NCBI GenBank assembly: GCA_903894295.1
Contig: CAITPI010000052.1
Span: 1-64,000, forward strand
Source of the DNA: an uncultured Acidimicrobiaceae bacterium
Lineage (GTDB): Bacteria; Actinomycetota; Acidimicrobiia; Acidimicrobiales; RAAP-2
DNA length: 64,000 nt
Direction of reading: 5' to 3'
The notes beneath the pieces are model-generated. The model saw nothing but the letters and a program-made list of their open reading frames with translations. It was not told where the DNA came from and made no database searches. A program made the translations under genes and the position numbers. This document shows, in pieces, positions 23,870 to 35,898 of the stretch (its first letter is position 1; each line of letters begins with the position of its first letter).

Positions 23870-25738
23870 TCAGACGTTCCCCGGATCGACCGCCACCCGC
23901 AACCGGCCCGGCGGTCGTTCCACGGTGGCAAGCGCCCCGCACAACTCCTCATGGGTGGCGGCACGGACCAGCCACGTCTCGCCGTCCAAGGGAGAGCAGC
24001 TCACCCCGGGACAGCCGGCCAGGCCGAGAGAGAACCCCTCGGCCCCGGCACCCTTCACGGTGGCGAGCGCTCCATAGGGCGGGAACGCCAGCGACCGGCG
24101 CACCGCCCGCTCGCCTTCGGCGACAAGACCCGGATCACCGTGGACGGCGGCGGCCAGGGCCACATGATCGGGCCAGCGGGTCTGGACCAGAACCAGGCCA
24201 CCCGCCCGCCTTCCACCTACCAGGCGGCTGGCCCGGGCCAGACTGGCCAGGGTCTCCTCCGCCGCCGCGAACCGTGGCGCCAACAGGTGCTGGTCGACGT
24301 CGAGGAACGCCACGAGGTCGGCCCGGCTCCTCCGGTACAGCGCGGCTTCGGTCCCGACGACCAACCGCTCGTCTCCGGTCGATTCGCCCTCGGCCGGGTG
24401 ATGCCCGGATCCACCGGGGTTCCGGCCGGATCCCGAGACCTCGACGGCCGCCACACCCGTCAGGGCCGAGAGTTCCTCGGTGGCCCGGCTCACCCCGATC
24501 CGCAGCGACTTGAGGCGGCGGGCGTCGCAGGTGGCACAGACGGCCGGGCGGACTTCCCCGCAGCGGCCACAAACCAGTGGCCCGTCCTTCTCCGGTCGCT
24601 CGACGGCGCCCTGACACCGGGTGCACCGGGCCAGATTCCCGCACTCGGCACAGGCCAGCAGACGGACCCGACCGGTTCGGTGGAGGATGCAGATCACCCG
24701 ACCCTCGGGCCGGTCCAATGTCCGGTGGAGGGCCCGCACCAGCGATTCGGAGAAGAGGCCCGAACGTGGATCGTCCCCGGTCCGGTCGACCACCTCGACC
24801 GGGGCCCAGCCGCTCCGCTCCAGCGCCCTCTCGGTCGTCACCAACCGGCTGGTGTCCTCCAGGACGAGGGGCGGGCAGGGCGTCAGCAACAGGACGGGAG
24901 CTCTGTCGCGCCGGGCCCGTTCACGGACCACCTCGATGGCCGACCAGGTTGGTGCCCGCTCTTCCCGGTAGGCCTCTTCGTGGGCATCGAGGACCACCAC
25001 CGCCCGGATCCGGGACAACGGGGCCCACGCCCCGGAACGGGTCCCCACCACCACCGAACCACCGGCCCGGGCCGCCGCCCAGTCGTCCGGCAACTGGGCG
25101 ACCGCAACGCCCAGTCGGCGAAGTCGGCGGGCCACGTGTTGGGCCCGGCCCAACGTGGGCGCCAGGACCAGGAGACTCTCGGCCCCGAGTCGACTCGCCA
25201 ACTCCTGGACGACCAGAAACTGGTCGAGGGCGGGAGCCAACCGGATGACGCTCGAGCGGTCACCACCATCCCCGGATCCGGCCAACGGTCCGGCGAGCGC
25301 CGCCTCCACCAGATCCACGGCCCCACCGCCCGGGGACGGGACCATGGCCAAGGGCGGCACGGACCCCGAGGTGGCGGATGGCGCCGGTGGCGTCAAGGTG
25401 TTGTCGGGCCGTTCGGAGCCGGCGGGAAACGGCACGTTACGCGGCGGTGATGCGGTCCCGAGAAACGAGACCAGCGGACCGGCCCAGCGCCAGGCCGCCC
25501 ACCGGGCCACGGACAACAGCTCGGGAGGAGGCCCCTGGCCGCTGGTGGCAGCCAGGCTGCGGACCACGACGCCGGGCGGGGCGACAACGTCGTCCTCCAC
25601 CACATAGGCACCAACCCTCCGGCCGTGGAGGTCAATGCGCACCCTCGCTCCGAGTCTTACCTGGTCGGCGAACCGGGCCGGAACGGAGTAGTCAAAGAGA
25701 CGGTGGACGGCCGGGATGTCGGGCGCCACCCGGACCAC
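23870..25738 (-). CDS. priA: Primosomal protein N' (PriA-like), helicase motifs degenerate
   Basis: The 622-aa protein is aligned by its N-terminal DNA-binding domain (DIPAVHRLFDYSVP), the eight-cysteine zinc module (CAECGNLARCTRC and CGRCGEVRPAVCATC) and the C-terminal RSLAFPPYG motif. The Walker A expected near residue 170 (GVTGSGKT) is replaced by a stretch without the P-loop, and the DEEH box reads DAHEEAYREE. Loss of ATPase motifs is known for actinobacterial PriA, so a structural restart role without helicase activity is likely. The GTG start is uncertain; the frame stays open upstream into metK. Confidence 0.85.
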   Translation of the reverse strand: MVRVAPDIPAVHRLFDYSVPARFADQVRLGARVRIDLHGRRVGAYVVEDDVVAPPGVVVRSLAATSGQGPPPELLSVARWAAWRWAGPLVSFLGTASPPRNVPFPAGSERPDNTLTPPAPSATSGSVPPLAMVPSPGGGAVDLVEAALAGPLAGSGDGGDRSSVIRLAPALDQFLVVQELASRLGAESLLVLAPTLGRAQHVARRLRRLGVAVAQLPDDWAAARAGGSVVVGTRSGAWAPLSRIRAVVVLDAHEEAYREERAPTWSAIEVVRERARRDRAPVLLLTPCPPLVLEDTSRLVTTERALERSGWAPVEVVDRTGDDPRSGLFSESLVRALHRTLDRPEGRVICILHRTGRVRLLACAECGNLARCTRCQGAVERPEKDGPLVCGRCGEVRPAVCATCDARRLKSLRIGVSRATEELSALTGVAAVEVSGSGRNPGGSGHHPAEGESTGDERLVVGTEAALYRRSRADLVAFLDVDQHLLAPRFAAAEETLASLARASRLVGGRRAGGLVLVQTRWPDHVALAAAVHGDPGLVAEGERAVRRSLAFPPYGALATVKGAGAEGFSLGLAGCPGVSCSPLDGETWLVRAATHEELCGALATVERPPGRLRVAVDPGNV

Positions 25739-25791
25739 CCGTTCGCCCGGGCCGTCCCCGGCGCTTCCGGGCGAATCAGGTGTGGTCGGAC

Positions 25792-26988
25792 TCAGAGTCC
25801 GAGCGCCTGCTTCAGGTCGTCAGCCCGGCCGGTCTCCTCCCAGGTGAACTCCTTGTCGGCCCGGCCGAAGTGTCCATAGGCCGCCGTCTTGCGGTAGATC
25901 GGACGCTTGAGGTCAAGGTCCCGGACGATGGCCGCCGGCCGGAGGTCGAACACCTCGTTCACTGCATCGGCGATCCGGGCCGGATCCACCGTCTCGGTGC
26001 CGAAGGTCTCCACGAGCAACGAGACGGGACGGGCCACGCCGATGGCGTAGGCCACCTGGACCTCGCAGCGCGAGGCGAGACCGGCCGCCACGACGTTCTT
26101 GGCCACCCAACGGGCGGCGTAGGCCGCCGAGCGGTCGACCTTCGACGGGTCCTTGCCGGAGAAGGCGCCACCACCGTGGCGGGCCATTCCGCCGTAGGTG
26201 TCCACGATGATCTTGCGGCCGGTGAGTCCGGTGTCGGCATGGGGTCCGCCCAGCTCGAAGACCCCGGTCGGGTTGGCCAGGATGCGCAGGGAGGAGACGT
26301 CGAGTTCCGGCGGGAGAAGCGGGTTGATGACGTTGTCCCGGAGATCCGGCAGCAACAGGGTCTCGAGGTCCACCCCGGGATCGTGCTGGGTCGAGATCAG
26401 CACCGTCTCGAGGGCCACCGGACGTCCGTTGTCGTAGGTCACGCTGACCTGGGTCTTGCCGTCGGGACGGAGGTAGGGCAGCACGCCGACGCGTCGCACC
26501 TGGGCCAGTCGTTGGGCCAGACGGTGGGCCAGCCAGATGGGCAGCGGCATCAGGTCAGGCGTTTCGTCACAGGCGTAGCCGAACATCATTCCCTGGTCAC
26601 CTGCGCCCTGGGCGTTCAGCTGATCCTCGCCACCGGTCCCGGCCCGGACCTCGAAGGCGTTGTCCACGCCCTGGCCGATGTTGGGCGACTGCTCGTCAAG
26701 GGACACGATCACGCCACAGGTCTTTCCGTCGATGCCGTAGGCGTCGTCGTCGTAGCCGATGTCCAGCACCGTCTCGCGGACGATCTTCGGAATGTCGACG
26801 TAGGTCTTGGTGGTGATCTCCCCCGCCACCAGGACCAGTCCGGTCGTCAGCAGCGTCTCGCACGCCACGCGGCTCTCGGGATCTTCGGCCAGAAGGGCGT
26901 CAAGCACCGAGTCGGAAATCTGGTCCGCCATCTTGTCGGGATGGCCTTCGGTCACCGATTCCGAAGTGAAGGTGTAATGACTGCTCAC
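25792..26988 (-). CDS. metK: S-adenosylmethionine synthetase
   Basis: Makes SAM from methionine and ATP. The 398-aa protein has the signature [12 protein letters not shown] and the phosphate loop [19 protein letters not shown]. The N-terminal ATP/Met-binding motif is [16 protein letters not shown]. It starts with GTG (VSSHYTF). I saw no SAM riboswitch in the 59 bp upstream. It is downstream of coaBC in the conserved order. Confidence 0.97.
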   Translation of the reverse strand: MSSHYTFTSESVTEGHPDKMADQISDSVLDALLAEDPESRVACETLLTTGLVLVAGEITTKTYVDIPKIVRETVLDIGYDDDAYGIDGKTCGVIVSLDEQSPNIGQGVDNAFEVRAGTGGEDQLNAQGAGDQGMMFGYACDETPDLMPLPIWLAHRLAQRLAQVRRVGVLPYLRPDGKTQVSVTYDNGRPVALETVLISTQHDPGVDLETLLLPDLRDNVINPLLPPELDVSSLRILANPTGVFELGGPHADTGLTGRKIIVDTYGGMARHGGGAFSGKDPSKVDRSAAYAARWVAKNVVAAGLASRCEVQVAYAIGVARPVSLLVETFGTETVDPARIADAVNEVFDLRPAAIVRDLDLKRPIYRKTAAYGHFGRADKEFTWEETGRADDLKQALGL

Positions 26989-27047
26989 AATGGTTCCATT
27001 CTGGTCAGGGGCGTGACGAACTCACATCCCGCGGCATCCGGCCGGTC

Positions 27048-28280
27048 TCAGCGGTCCGGCAACAGTTCCTGAACCTTATCCAAGATGTGCCCGGAAACGA
27101 CAGCCTTGGAGGTCATTTTCACCAATTTCACGGTGCCGTCCGCTCCGTAGATGGTCACAGCGTTGGTGTCGTGGTTGAAGCCGACGCCCTCGGCCGAGAC
27201 GTCGTTCGCCACCATGACCTGAACACCCTTGGCCCGCATCTTGGCCAATGCCCGGGCCTCCATCTCCTCGGTTTCGGCGGCAAAGCCCACGAGCACCTGT
27301 TCGGCGAGGCGGCGCCGGCCCAACTCGGCGAGGATGTCGTTCGTCGGCTCGAGCACCAACTCCGGCAGGCCGTCGGACTTGTGGAGTTTCTGGTCGGCCG
27401 CCACCCTGGGCCGGAAGTCCGCCACCGCGGCCGCCATGATCACACAGTCGGCGGAAGGTGCCGCAGAAAGGACCGCCTCTTCCATCTCGGCGGCGGTGGC
27501 CACCGGGACCACCTCCACGCCCGAAGGCGCCGAGGCCGGAACCGTGGTGATCAAGGTGACGGCTGCCCCCCTCGACCGGGCCGCTTCGGCCAGGGCATGT
27601 CCCTGTTTTCCCGAGGACCGGTTGCTGAGGTAACGGACCGGGTCGATCGGCTCCCTGGTGCCTCCGGCGGTGACCACCACCCGTCGGCCGGCCAGCGGAG
27701 TACCTCGGGTGGACTCCGCGAGGACCGACAGGACAGTCGAGACGATGACGGACGGATCAGCCAGACGACCCGAGCCCACATCCCCGCCGGCCAGACGACC
27801 ATCTTCCGGGTCGACGACGACGACGCCCCGGGACCGCAGGAGGGCCAGGTTGGCCTGGACGGCCGGGTGTTCCCACATCTCGGTGTGCATGGCCGGACAG
27901 ACCACGACCGGTGCGGCTGTGGCCACCAGTGTGGTGGTGACCAGGTCATCCGCCATGCCGGCCGCGTAGCGGGCCAGAAGGTCGGCGGTCGCCGGTGCGA
28001 CGACCACCACATCGGCCGCCTGTCCGAGCCGGGTGTGGGGTATCGGCGAAGCCTCGTCCCACAGGCTCATCTGGGCCGGCTCCGACCCGAGCGCATCAAA
28101 GGTGGTTTTGCCCACAAAGCGCAACGTCCGTTCGGTGAGCACCGGGGCCACGTGCACGCCGGCATCGACCAGCTGGCGACAGACCTCGACCGCTTTGTAG
28201 GCGGCAATCCCGGCCCCCACGGCAAGCACCACAAACGGCGGTGACAAACCCGCCCCGTCGGTATTCCGGTCAGACTCCAC
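27048..28280 (-). CDS. coaBC: Phosphopantothenoylcysteine decarboxylase/synthetase
   Basis: Bifunctional coenzyme A enzyme of 410 aa. The N-terminal flavoprotein decarboxylase (CoaC) domain has VGAGIAAYKA and the PAMHTEMW motif. The C-terminal synthetase (CoaB) domain starts near residue 200 (VVVTAGGTREPIDPVRYLSNRSSGK). The GTG start is preceded by AAGGGAG at good spacing. The 204-bp gap to rpoZ contains no gene and no convincing promoter. Confidence 0.96.
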   Translation of the reverse strand: MESDRNTDGAGLSPPFVVLAVGAGIAAYKAVEVCRQLVDAGVHVAPVLTERTLRFVGKTTFDALGSEPAQMSLWDEASPIPHTRLGQAADVVVVAPATADLLARYAAGMADDLVTTTLVATAAPVVVCPAMHTEMWEHPAVQANLALLRSRGVVVVDPEDGRLAGGDVGSGRLADPSVIVSTVLSVLAESTRGTPLAGRRVVVTAGGTREPIDPVRYLSNRSSGKQGHALAEAARSRGAAVTLITTVPASAPSGVEVVPVATAAEMEEAVLSAAPSADCVIMAAAVADFRPRVAADQKLHKSDGLPELVLEPTNDILAELGRRRLAEQVLVGFAAETEEMEARALAKMRAKGVQVMVANDVSAEGVGFNHDTNAVTIYGADGTVKLVKMTSKAVVSGHILDKVQELLPDR

Positions 28281-28484
28281 GTCGTCTTCTCCCTTGCTTC
28301 CACGGTTCCCACGACCACCAGGTCGACGGCGCCGTCAAGGCAACCCGGGAACGACCACAAGTACAGCCGACCAACGCCCTGGGCCACCCGGCCTCATCGG
28401 GCCACAGCGTCACCGTCTGGCGGCGCTTCTCTCCCCCCATGGATCGATCCCTGGCCGTGGGCCCGAGTCAGGCGACGGCCCGGG

Positions 28485-28841
28485 TCAGGCGATGGGCTCG
28501 GCGTCCGCGTCTTCGGTCAGGATGATCATGCCCTCCACGTCGTCCTCCGCCAGCAGACCGGCTGCCGCTTCGGCCTCGGCCAACAGTTCGGCGGGATCGG
28601 GACGGACGAACGTCGCCTTGCCGGCCGCCACCTCTTCAAAGGCGATCGAGAGCGGCTTTCCGGACGCCGAAGCCACCTGCGGAGGCACCACAACGCCGAG
28701 GCCCTCGCCCAGCGAGTTGTAGTAGCTGTTGACCTGTCGGGCACGACGCGACGCCAGCGCCACCAGGGTGAACTTCGAGTCCACGTGATCCAGGAGTTCT
28801 TCGATCGGGGGATCCATCAAGGTGACGGGGATCTGGGCCAT
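28485..28841 (-). CDS. rpoZ: RNA polymerase omega subunit
   Basis: A 118-aa protein with the omega core DPPIEELLDHVDSKFTLVALASRRARQVNSY in residues 10-45. A longer acidic C-terminal half than in E. coli is common in actinobacteria. It assists folding and assembly of the beta-prime subunit. It lies 54 nt after gmk in the mihF-gmk-rpoZ-coaBC-metK series. Confidence 0.95.
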   Translation of the reverse strand: MAQIPVTLMDPPIEELLDHVDSKFTLVALASRRARQVNSYYNSLGEGLGVVVPPQVASASGKPLSIAFEEVAAGKATFVRPDPAELLAEAEAAAGLLAEDDVEGMIILTEDADAEPIA

Positions 28842-28895
28842 TGTCCAACTTTCTGTCGTTGAGGAAGGAACGCCGTGCGGAGTTTGCCGCCTGCG

Positions 28896-29483
28896 TCAGG
28901 CCGGTCCGGGGTACCGACGACGAACACCCTCCACTATAGAGGCAACCTCGGCTACCGCCACCTCAAGGTCATCATTGACAACTTCCACGCTGGCCAGAGG
29001 CCGACCCAGAGCCAGTTCCGCCTGGCCTTCTTCCACCCGTCGCGCCACATGACCCTCGTCATCGCCCCGCTGGCGCATGCGCTCGGCCTGGACCTCCGGG
29101 GACGGTGGAGCCAGCAGGATCAAGGTGGCATCCGCCCGGAGTTCCTGTACCCGCTCTGCCCCCTGCCGGTCGATCTCGAGCAGGACGTCACAGCCGACCG
29201 GAGGATCGGGAATGGGGGTGCCGTACAGGTTGCCCAGAAACTCGGCCCACTCGAAGAAGCCACCGGCATCCGCATGGGCCATGAACGTCGGACGGTCCAC
29301 GAAGACGTAGGCGTCACCGGGTTCACCCTCCCGGCGCGGACGGGACGTCCAGGACCGACTCAGCCACAGTGTCGGGTCCAGATCGACCAACCGGTCCGCC
29401 ACGGTTCCCTTGCCGGCACCGCCGGGGCCGAACAGGACGAAGATCAGCGGCTCCGTGGGGCCACGGTCTGGCCGAACCGCCAC
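28896..29483 (-). CDS. gmk: Guanylate kinase
   Basis: Phosphorylates GMP to GDP. The 195-aa protein has the P-loop FGPGGAGKGT (Ala-Gly in place of the commoner SGVGKGT), the GMP-binding SWTSRPRREGEPGDAYVFV and the FLGNLYGTP segment. The GTG start (VAVRPDRGP) begins 5 nt after the mihF stop, indicating co-translation. Confidence 0.95.
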   Translation of the reverse strand: MAVRPDRGPTEPLIFVLFGPGGAGKGTVADRLVDLDPTLWLSRSWTSRPRREGEPGDAYVFVDRPTFMAHADAGGFFEWAEFLGNLYGTPIPDPPVGCDVLLEIDRQGAERVQELRADATLILLAPPSPEVQAERMRQRGDDEGHVARRVEEGQAELALGRPLASVEVVNDDLEVAVAEVASIVEGVRRRYPGPA

Positions 29484-29488
29484 CGGGG

Positions 29489-29806
29489 TCAGCGGTCGGT
29501 GGCAGCCAGAAGGGCTTCGCGCTGCTTGATGCCGAGACCCTGCAGCCGACGGCTCTCGGAGATACCCACCGTCTCCATCAGCCGACGGGCCTTGACCTTG
29601 CCCAGACCCGGCAGGGATTCGAGAACCGACAGGACCTTCATCTTGCCGACGGTCTCGCTCTTCTCTGCCTGGGCCAGCACGTCGGACAGCGAAACCAGAC
29701 CGAGCTTCATCTTCTCCTTGACCTCGGCCCGCTCACGACGGACCTGGGCCGCCTTGGCGAGCGCGGCTTGACGCTGTTCTGGGGTAAGGGCAGGTGGCTG
29801 TGGCAT
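29489..29806 (-). CDS. mihF: Mycobacterial-type integration host factor
   Basis: A nucleoid-associated DNA-binding protein peculiar to actinobacteria. The 105-aa protein has a basic helical N-terminal part (AQVRRERAEVKEKMKLG) and the helix-two-turn-helix core VLESLPGLGKVKARRLMETVGI. The ATG giving MPQPPALTPEQ was chosen over the 151-aa ORF-track version because a -10 box lies directly upstream. It heads the mihF-gmk-rpoZ series. Confidence 0.95.
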   Translation of the reverse strand: MPQPPALTPEQRQAALAKAAQVRRERAEVKEKMKLGLVSLSDVLAQAEKSETVGKMKVLSVLESLPGLGKVKARRLMETVGISESRRLQGLGIKQREALLAATDR

Positions 29807-29813
29807 GGCCGAA

Positions 29814-29842
29814 ACGTTAGCGCCTACTTGCGTTGCGGTCAC
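29814..29842 (-). promoter_or_regulatory. Predicted mihF promoter
   Basis: On the minus strand TAACGT lies 7 nt before the mihF ATG, with GTGACC 17 bp upstream as a plausible -35 (one mismatch to TTGACC). It is the best -35/-10 pair among the leaderless set. Confidence 0.55.
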
Positions 29843-29994
29843 TTGCAACTTCACCGAGGTGGCGGAAGCGTCACCCGCGGGTCGCACCGAGGGAGCGGCG
29901 GACGTCGGTCTCCGGTGGCAACGGTGGCCGCTCCGGCGTGGCACGATAGAGAGGGTGCGACGAGTTGCGTCGGCAAAGAAGCGAGGTCATTTCC

Positions 29995-30603
29995 GTGAGC
30001 CAGCAGGACGAGACATCCCCCGACGGACCCGACACCGCCCTTGACGATGGCGGGGAAGTGGTCTCCCGGGACGACGGCCAGCTGCACTTCGAGGCCGGCA
30101 CGGAGGACTGGGTCTTTCCGGTGACGGCTCCGACCGACGTGACGCCGCTGTCCGAAGACGAACCCGAGGCGACCATTCCACCGAGTCCCCTGTGGGCCAT
30201 GAAGGACCGGCGCCACGCCGGAACCTTCCACATCTTCGGACACCCCGAGCGGATCCGCGTCCAGATCGGACAGGGCGACGAGGCGATCTACGCCATCGAC
30301 GACGGCAAGCACCACTGCATGATCGGCCACCGGGTCGGCGCCACCACCGATGGCACCGTCTACTCACTGGTGGCCCGCATCACCAAGGAGTCCTTCGACG
30401 CCCTTCTGGCCGGCGACCTCTCCACCAAGGATGCCTTCCTTGGCTCGAGCGAGGCCGGCCTTTCGGGCACGGTGGAGGCCACCGGCCTCGCCAACGTCTT
30501 CGACGTCGACTGGTATGACACGCCGGCCGACATTCCCGGGCGTTACCTGCCCGGCACGCCGTTCATCAAGTTCCCGGCCGACCTCCCGACCGCGGAACGG
30601 TAA
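29995..30603 (+). CDS. Unrecognised conserved-looking protein
   Basis: A 202-aa soluble protein from the GTG that gives VSQQDETSPDGP, with GAGG-type ribosome binding bases 9 nt upstream. The N-terminal 75 residues are acidic and probably disordered. The remainder (from about WAMKDRRHAGTFHIFG) is compact with alternating strands and helices and ends PGTPFIKFPADLP. I see no signal peptide, membrane segment or catalytic motif, although HHCMIGHR concentrates His and Cys. It is divergent from mihF and convergent with pyrF across a hairpin. Function is not assigned. Confidence 0.6.
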   Translation: MSQQDETSPDGPDTALDDGGEVVSRDDGQLHFEAGTEDWVFPVTAPTDVTPLSEDEPEATIPPSPLWAMKDRRHAGTFHIFGHPERIRVQIGQGDEAIYAIDDGKHHCMIGHRVGATTDGTVYSLVARITKESFDALLAGDLSTKDAFLGSSEAGLSGTVEATGLANVFDVDWYDTPADIPGRYLPGTPFIKFPADLPTAER

Positions 30604-30606
30604 CTG

Positions 30607-30624
30607 CGGCCGGCTCGCCGGCCG
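30607..30624. terminator. Candidate bidirectional terminator
   Basis: CGGCCGG-CTCG-CCGGCCG forms a perfect 7-bp stem with a 4-nt loop in the 22-bp gap between two convergent genes. There is no T-run on either side, as is common in high-GC actinobacteria. Confidence 0.5.
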
Positions 30625-30625
30625 T

Positions 30626-31498
30626 TCAGTCCGACGCCAGCGCCCCGGTCATCTCTTCCTGGGCGACCCGGGCCGCCTCGCGGAGTGAAGCCACGTCGCC
30701 GCCGGCCCCAAGGACCGAGCGGGACACGTTGGCCAACACGGTCCCCTTCGGGCAGCCGGCAAACAGTCGCCGGACCCCCTCGGCCGTCCCCCCCTGGGCT
30801 CCGATACCCGGCGAGAGGATGATGCCGCCCAGGGTCGGCAGCGGGAATCCGGAGGGCTCGAGGGTCGCCCCGATGACGGCGCCGAGCACTCCCGATGTTT
30901 CCGTCTGCGCGTTGAGGGCGGCCATCTCGGACAACAGCAGGTCTTCCACCCCGGGACCTGCTCCGTCCCCGGTGCGGGCCTCCTGCAGGGTGCGACCTTC
31001 GGGGTTGGAGCTACGAACCACGACCACGACCCCCTTGCCTTCCCGGGCGGCGAGGTCGATCGCCGGCTGCAGCGAGCCGAGGCCCAGATAGGGAACCGCC
31101 GTCATGGCATCAGCGGCCAACGGACTGGCCGGATCCAGCCAGGCCGAGGCGTAGGCCTCCATGGTGTTGCCGATGTCGGCCCGTTTGGCATCGGCGATGA
31201 CCAGCAGTCCGGCCGACCGGGCCGCGCTGAGGACCTGCTCCAGTGCCGCCATGCCGGCCGAGCCAAACCGCTCGAAGAACGCCACCTGGGGCTTGACAAC
31301 CGCCACGGTGTCACAGAACGCCTCGACACAGCGAAGGCCGAAGGTCTGAACGCCCGAGGCACTGTCGGCCAGTCCCCACTCGGCCAGCAACGAGCCAGAA
31401 GGGTCGATGCCGGCACACAACGGACCGGTCCGGGCGACCGCAGCCACCACCCGGGACGAAAAGGTGGACGTTTCACCAGTTTGCTTCATCAGGTTCAC
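30626..31498 (-). CDS. pyrF: Orotidine 5'-phosphate decarboxylase (type 2)
   Basis: Last step of UMP synthesis. The protein is 290 aa with the type-2 (mycobacterial-like) catalytic segment LLVIADAKRADIGNTMEAYA. Active-site Lys and Asp are present. The start may be the GTG (VNLMKQ) or the ATG three codons later; neither has a strong ribosome binding site. It lies 76 nt after pyrD and closes the pyr operon. Confidence 0.95.
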   Translation of the reverse strand: MNLMKQTGETSTFSSRVVAAVARTGPLCAGIDPSGSLLAEWGLADSASGVQTFGLRCVEAFCDTVAVVKPQVAFFERFGSAGMAALEQVLSAARSAGLLVIADAKRADIGNTMEAYASAWLDPASPLAADAMTAVPYLGLGSLQPAIDLAAREGKGVVVVVRSSNPEGRTLQEARTGDGAGPGVEDLLLSEMAALNAQTETSGVLGAVIGATLEPSGFPLPTLGGIILSPGIGAQGGTAEGVRRLFAGCPKGTVLANVSRSVLGAGGDVASLREAARVAQEEMTGALASD

Positions 31499-31574
31499 TT
31501 TCTTCGGAGGTTGTCCCCGTCGACGGAGACATCAGGCCTGACCAGCCTGGTGACATTGACGGTGGGCGTGCCGG

Positions 31575-32525
31575 TCATGGCCGGCCGGCACCGATAATCC
31601 CGGAAACATCCGGGACTCCATGGGTGTGGCACCACTCCCCGATCCCGTCCAGGATCCGCCAGGCGGCCCGGGGATCCCGGAAGGTGGCGGTGCCCACCTG
31701 GATGGCATTGGCTCCGGCCATCAGCAGCTCGATGGCGTCCTCGGCGTTCATCACTCCTCCGACGCCGATGATGGCGGCGTCGGGATGGGTGGTGCGCACG
31801 TCATAGACGGCCCGCACCGCAACCGGATGGATGGCGGGTCCGGACAGACCACCACCGGCCCCTTGTGACCCGAGGACCGGACGACGACGCTCCACGTCGA
31901 TCACCATGCCGAGGACCGTGTTGATCAGCACCACGGCCTCGCTTCCGGCGTCGAGGGCGGCCCCGGCCACTTCCACCAGGTCCGCCGACGTGGGACTGAG
32001 CTTGGTCCAGCGCGGCAGACCGGGGCACCCCTCGCCCACCACCTTGACCACTTCGGCGGTGATGGACGCCGAGTGGGAGAACATGTTCCGTCGGTCTTCC
32101 AGGTTGGGGCACGAGACGTTGACTTCCACCGCGGTCAGGCCGTCGACACCGTCGAGCATGGCCGCCGCCTCGGCGTAGTCGTCGATGCGCTGGCCCCAGA
32201 TGCTCACCACCGCCCGGGCCCCCTCGGCCCGCAAACGGGGCAGATCACTCTCGATCCAGGCCGCCAGGCCCGGTCCCTGGAGACCCACGCTGTTGATCAT
32301 GCCGCCCACCGTGGGGTGGAGGCGCAACGGCGGATTGCCCGGCCACGGCTGGACCGACAGCGACTTGACCACCATCGCGCCAAGATCGGACAGGGGGCCA
32401 TAGGCGGCCAGCTCGACTCCGTGACCGGCCGTGCCCGAAGCAGTCATCACGGGATTGGCCAGTTGAACCGATCCCAGCGACGTGGTGAGGTCGACCGACC
32501 TCCGGCCGGTCCGGCGGCGGCTCAC
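31575..32525 (-). CDS. pyrD: Dihydroorotate dehydrogenase, class 1B type
   Basis: Oxidises dihydroorotate to orotate. The 316-aa FMN barrel has NPVMTASGTAGHG and the catalytic cysteine in EVNVSCPN, which places it in class 1 rather than the membrane class 2 (Ser). Overall pattern (VVKSLSVQPWPGNPPLR, GMINSVGLQGPG) is class 1B. Class 1B enzymes normally pair with the iron-sulfur subunit PyrK, whose gene is not between carB and pyrD (58 bp) nor elsewhere in the window. The start codon is GTG. Confidence 0.94.
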   Translation of the reverse strand: MSRRRTGRRSVDLTTSLGSVQLANPVMTASGTAGHGVELAAYGPLSDLGAMVVKSLSVQPWPGNPPLRLHPTVGGMINSVGLQGPGLAAWIESDLPRLRAEGARAVVSIWGQRIDDYAEAAAMLDGVDGLTAVEVNVSCPNLEDRRNMFSHSASITAEVVKVVGEGCPGLPRWTKLSPTSADLVEVAGAALDAGSEAVVLINTVLGMVIDVERRRPVLGSQGAGGGLSGPAIHPVAVRAVYDVRTTHPDAAIIGVGGVMNAEDAIELLMAGANAIQVGTATFRDPRAAWRILDGIGEWCHTHGVPDVSGIIGAGRP

Positions 32526-32583
32526 CGGAGGATCACCGGGCCGGCGACGGTCATCGCCTGGGTTTCCGGCCGGACGGGGACCG

Positions 32584-35897
<3,314 letters not shown>

Positions 35898-35898
<1 letters not shown>

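Noticed and set aside
26989-27047. SAM riboswitch before metK
   Set aside because: The gap to coaBC is 59 bp and lacks any SAM-aptamer core; it is too short.
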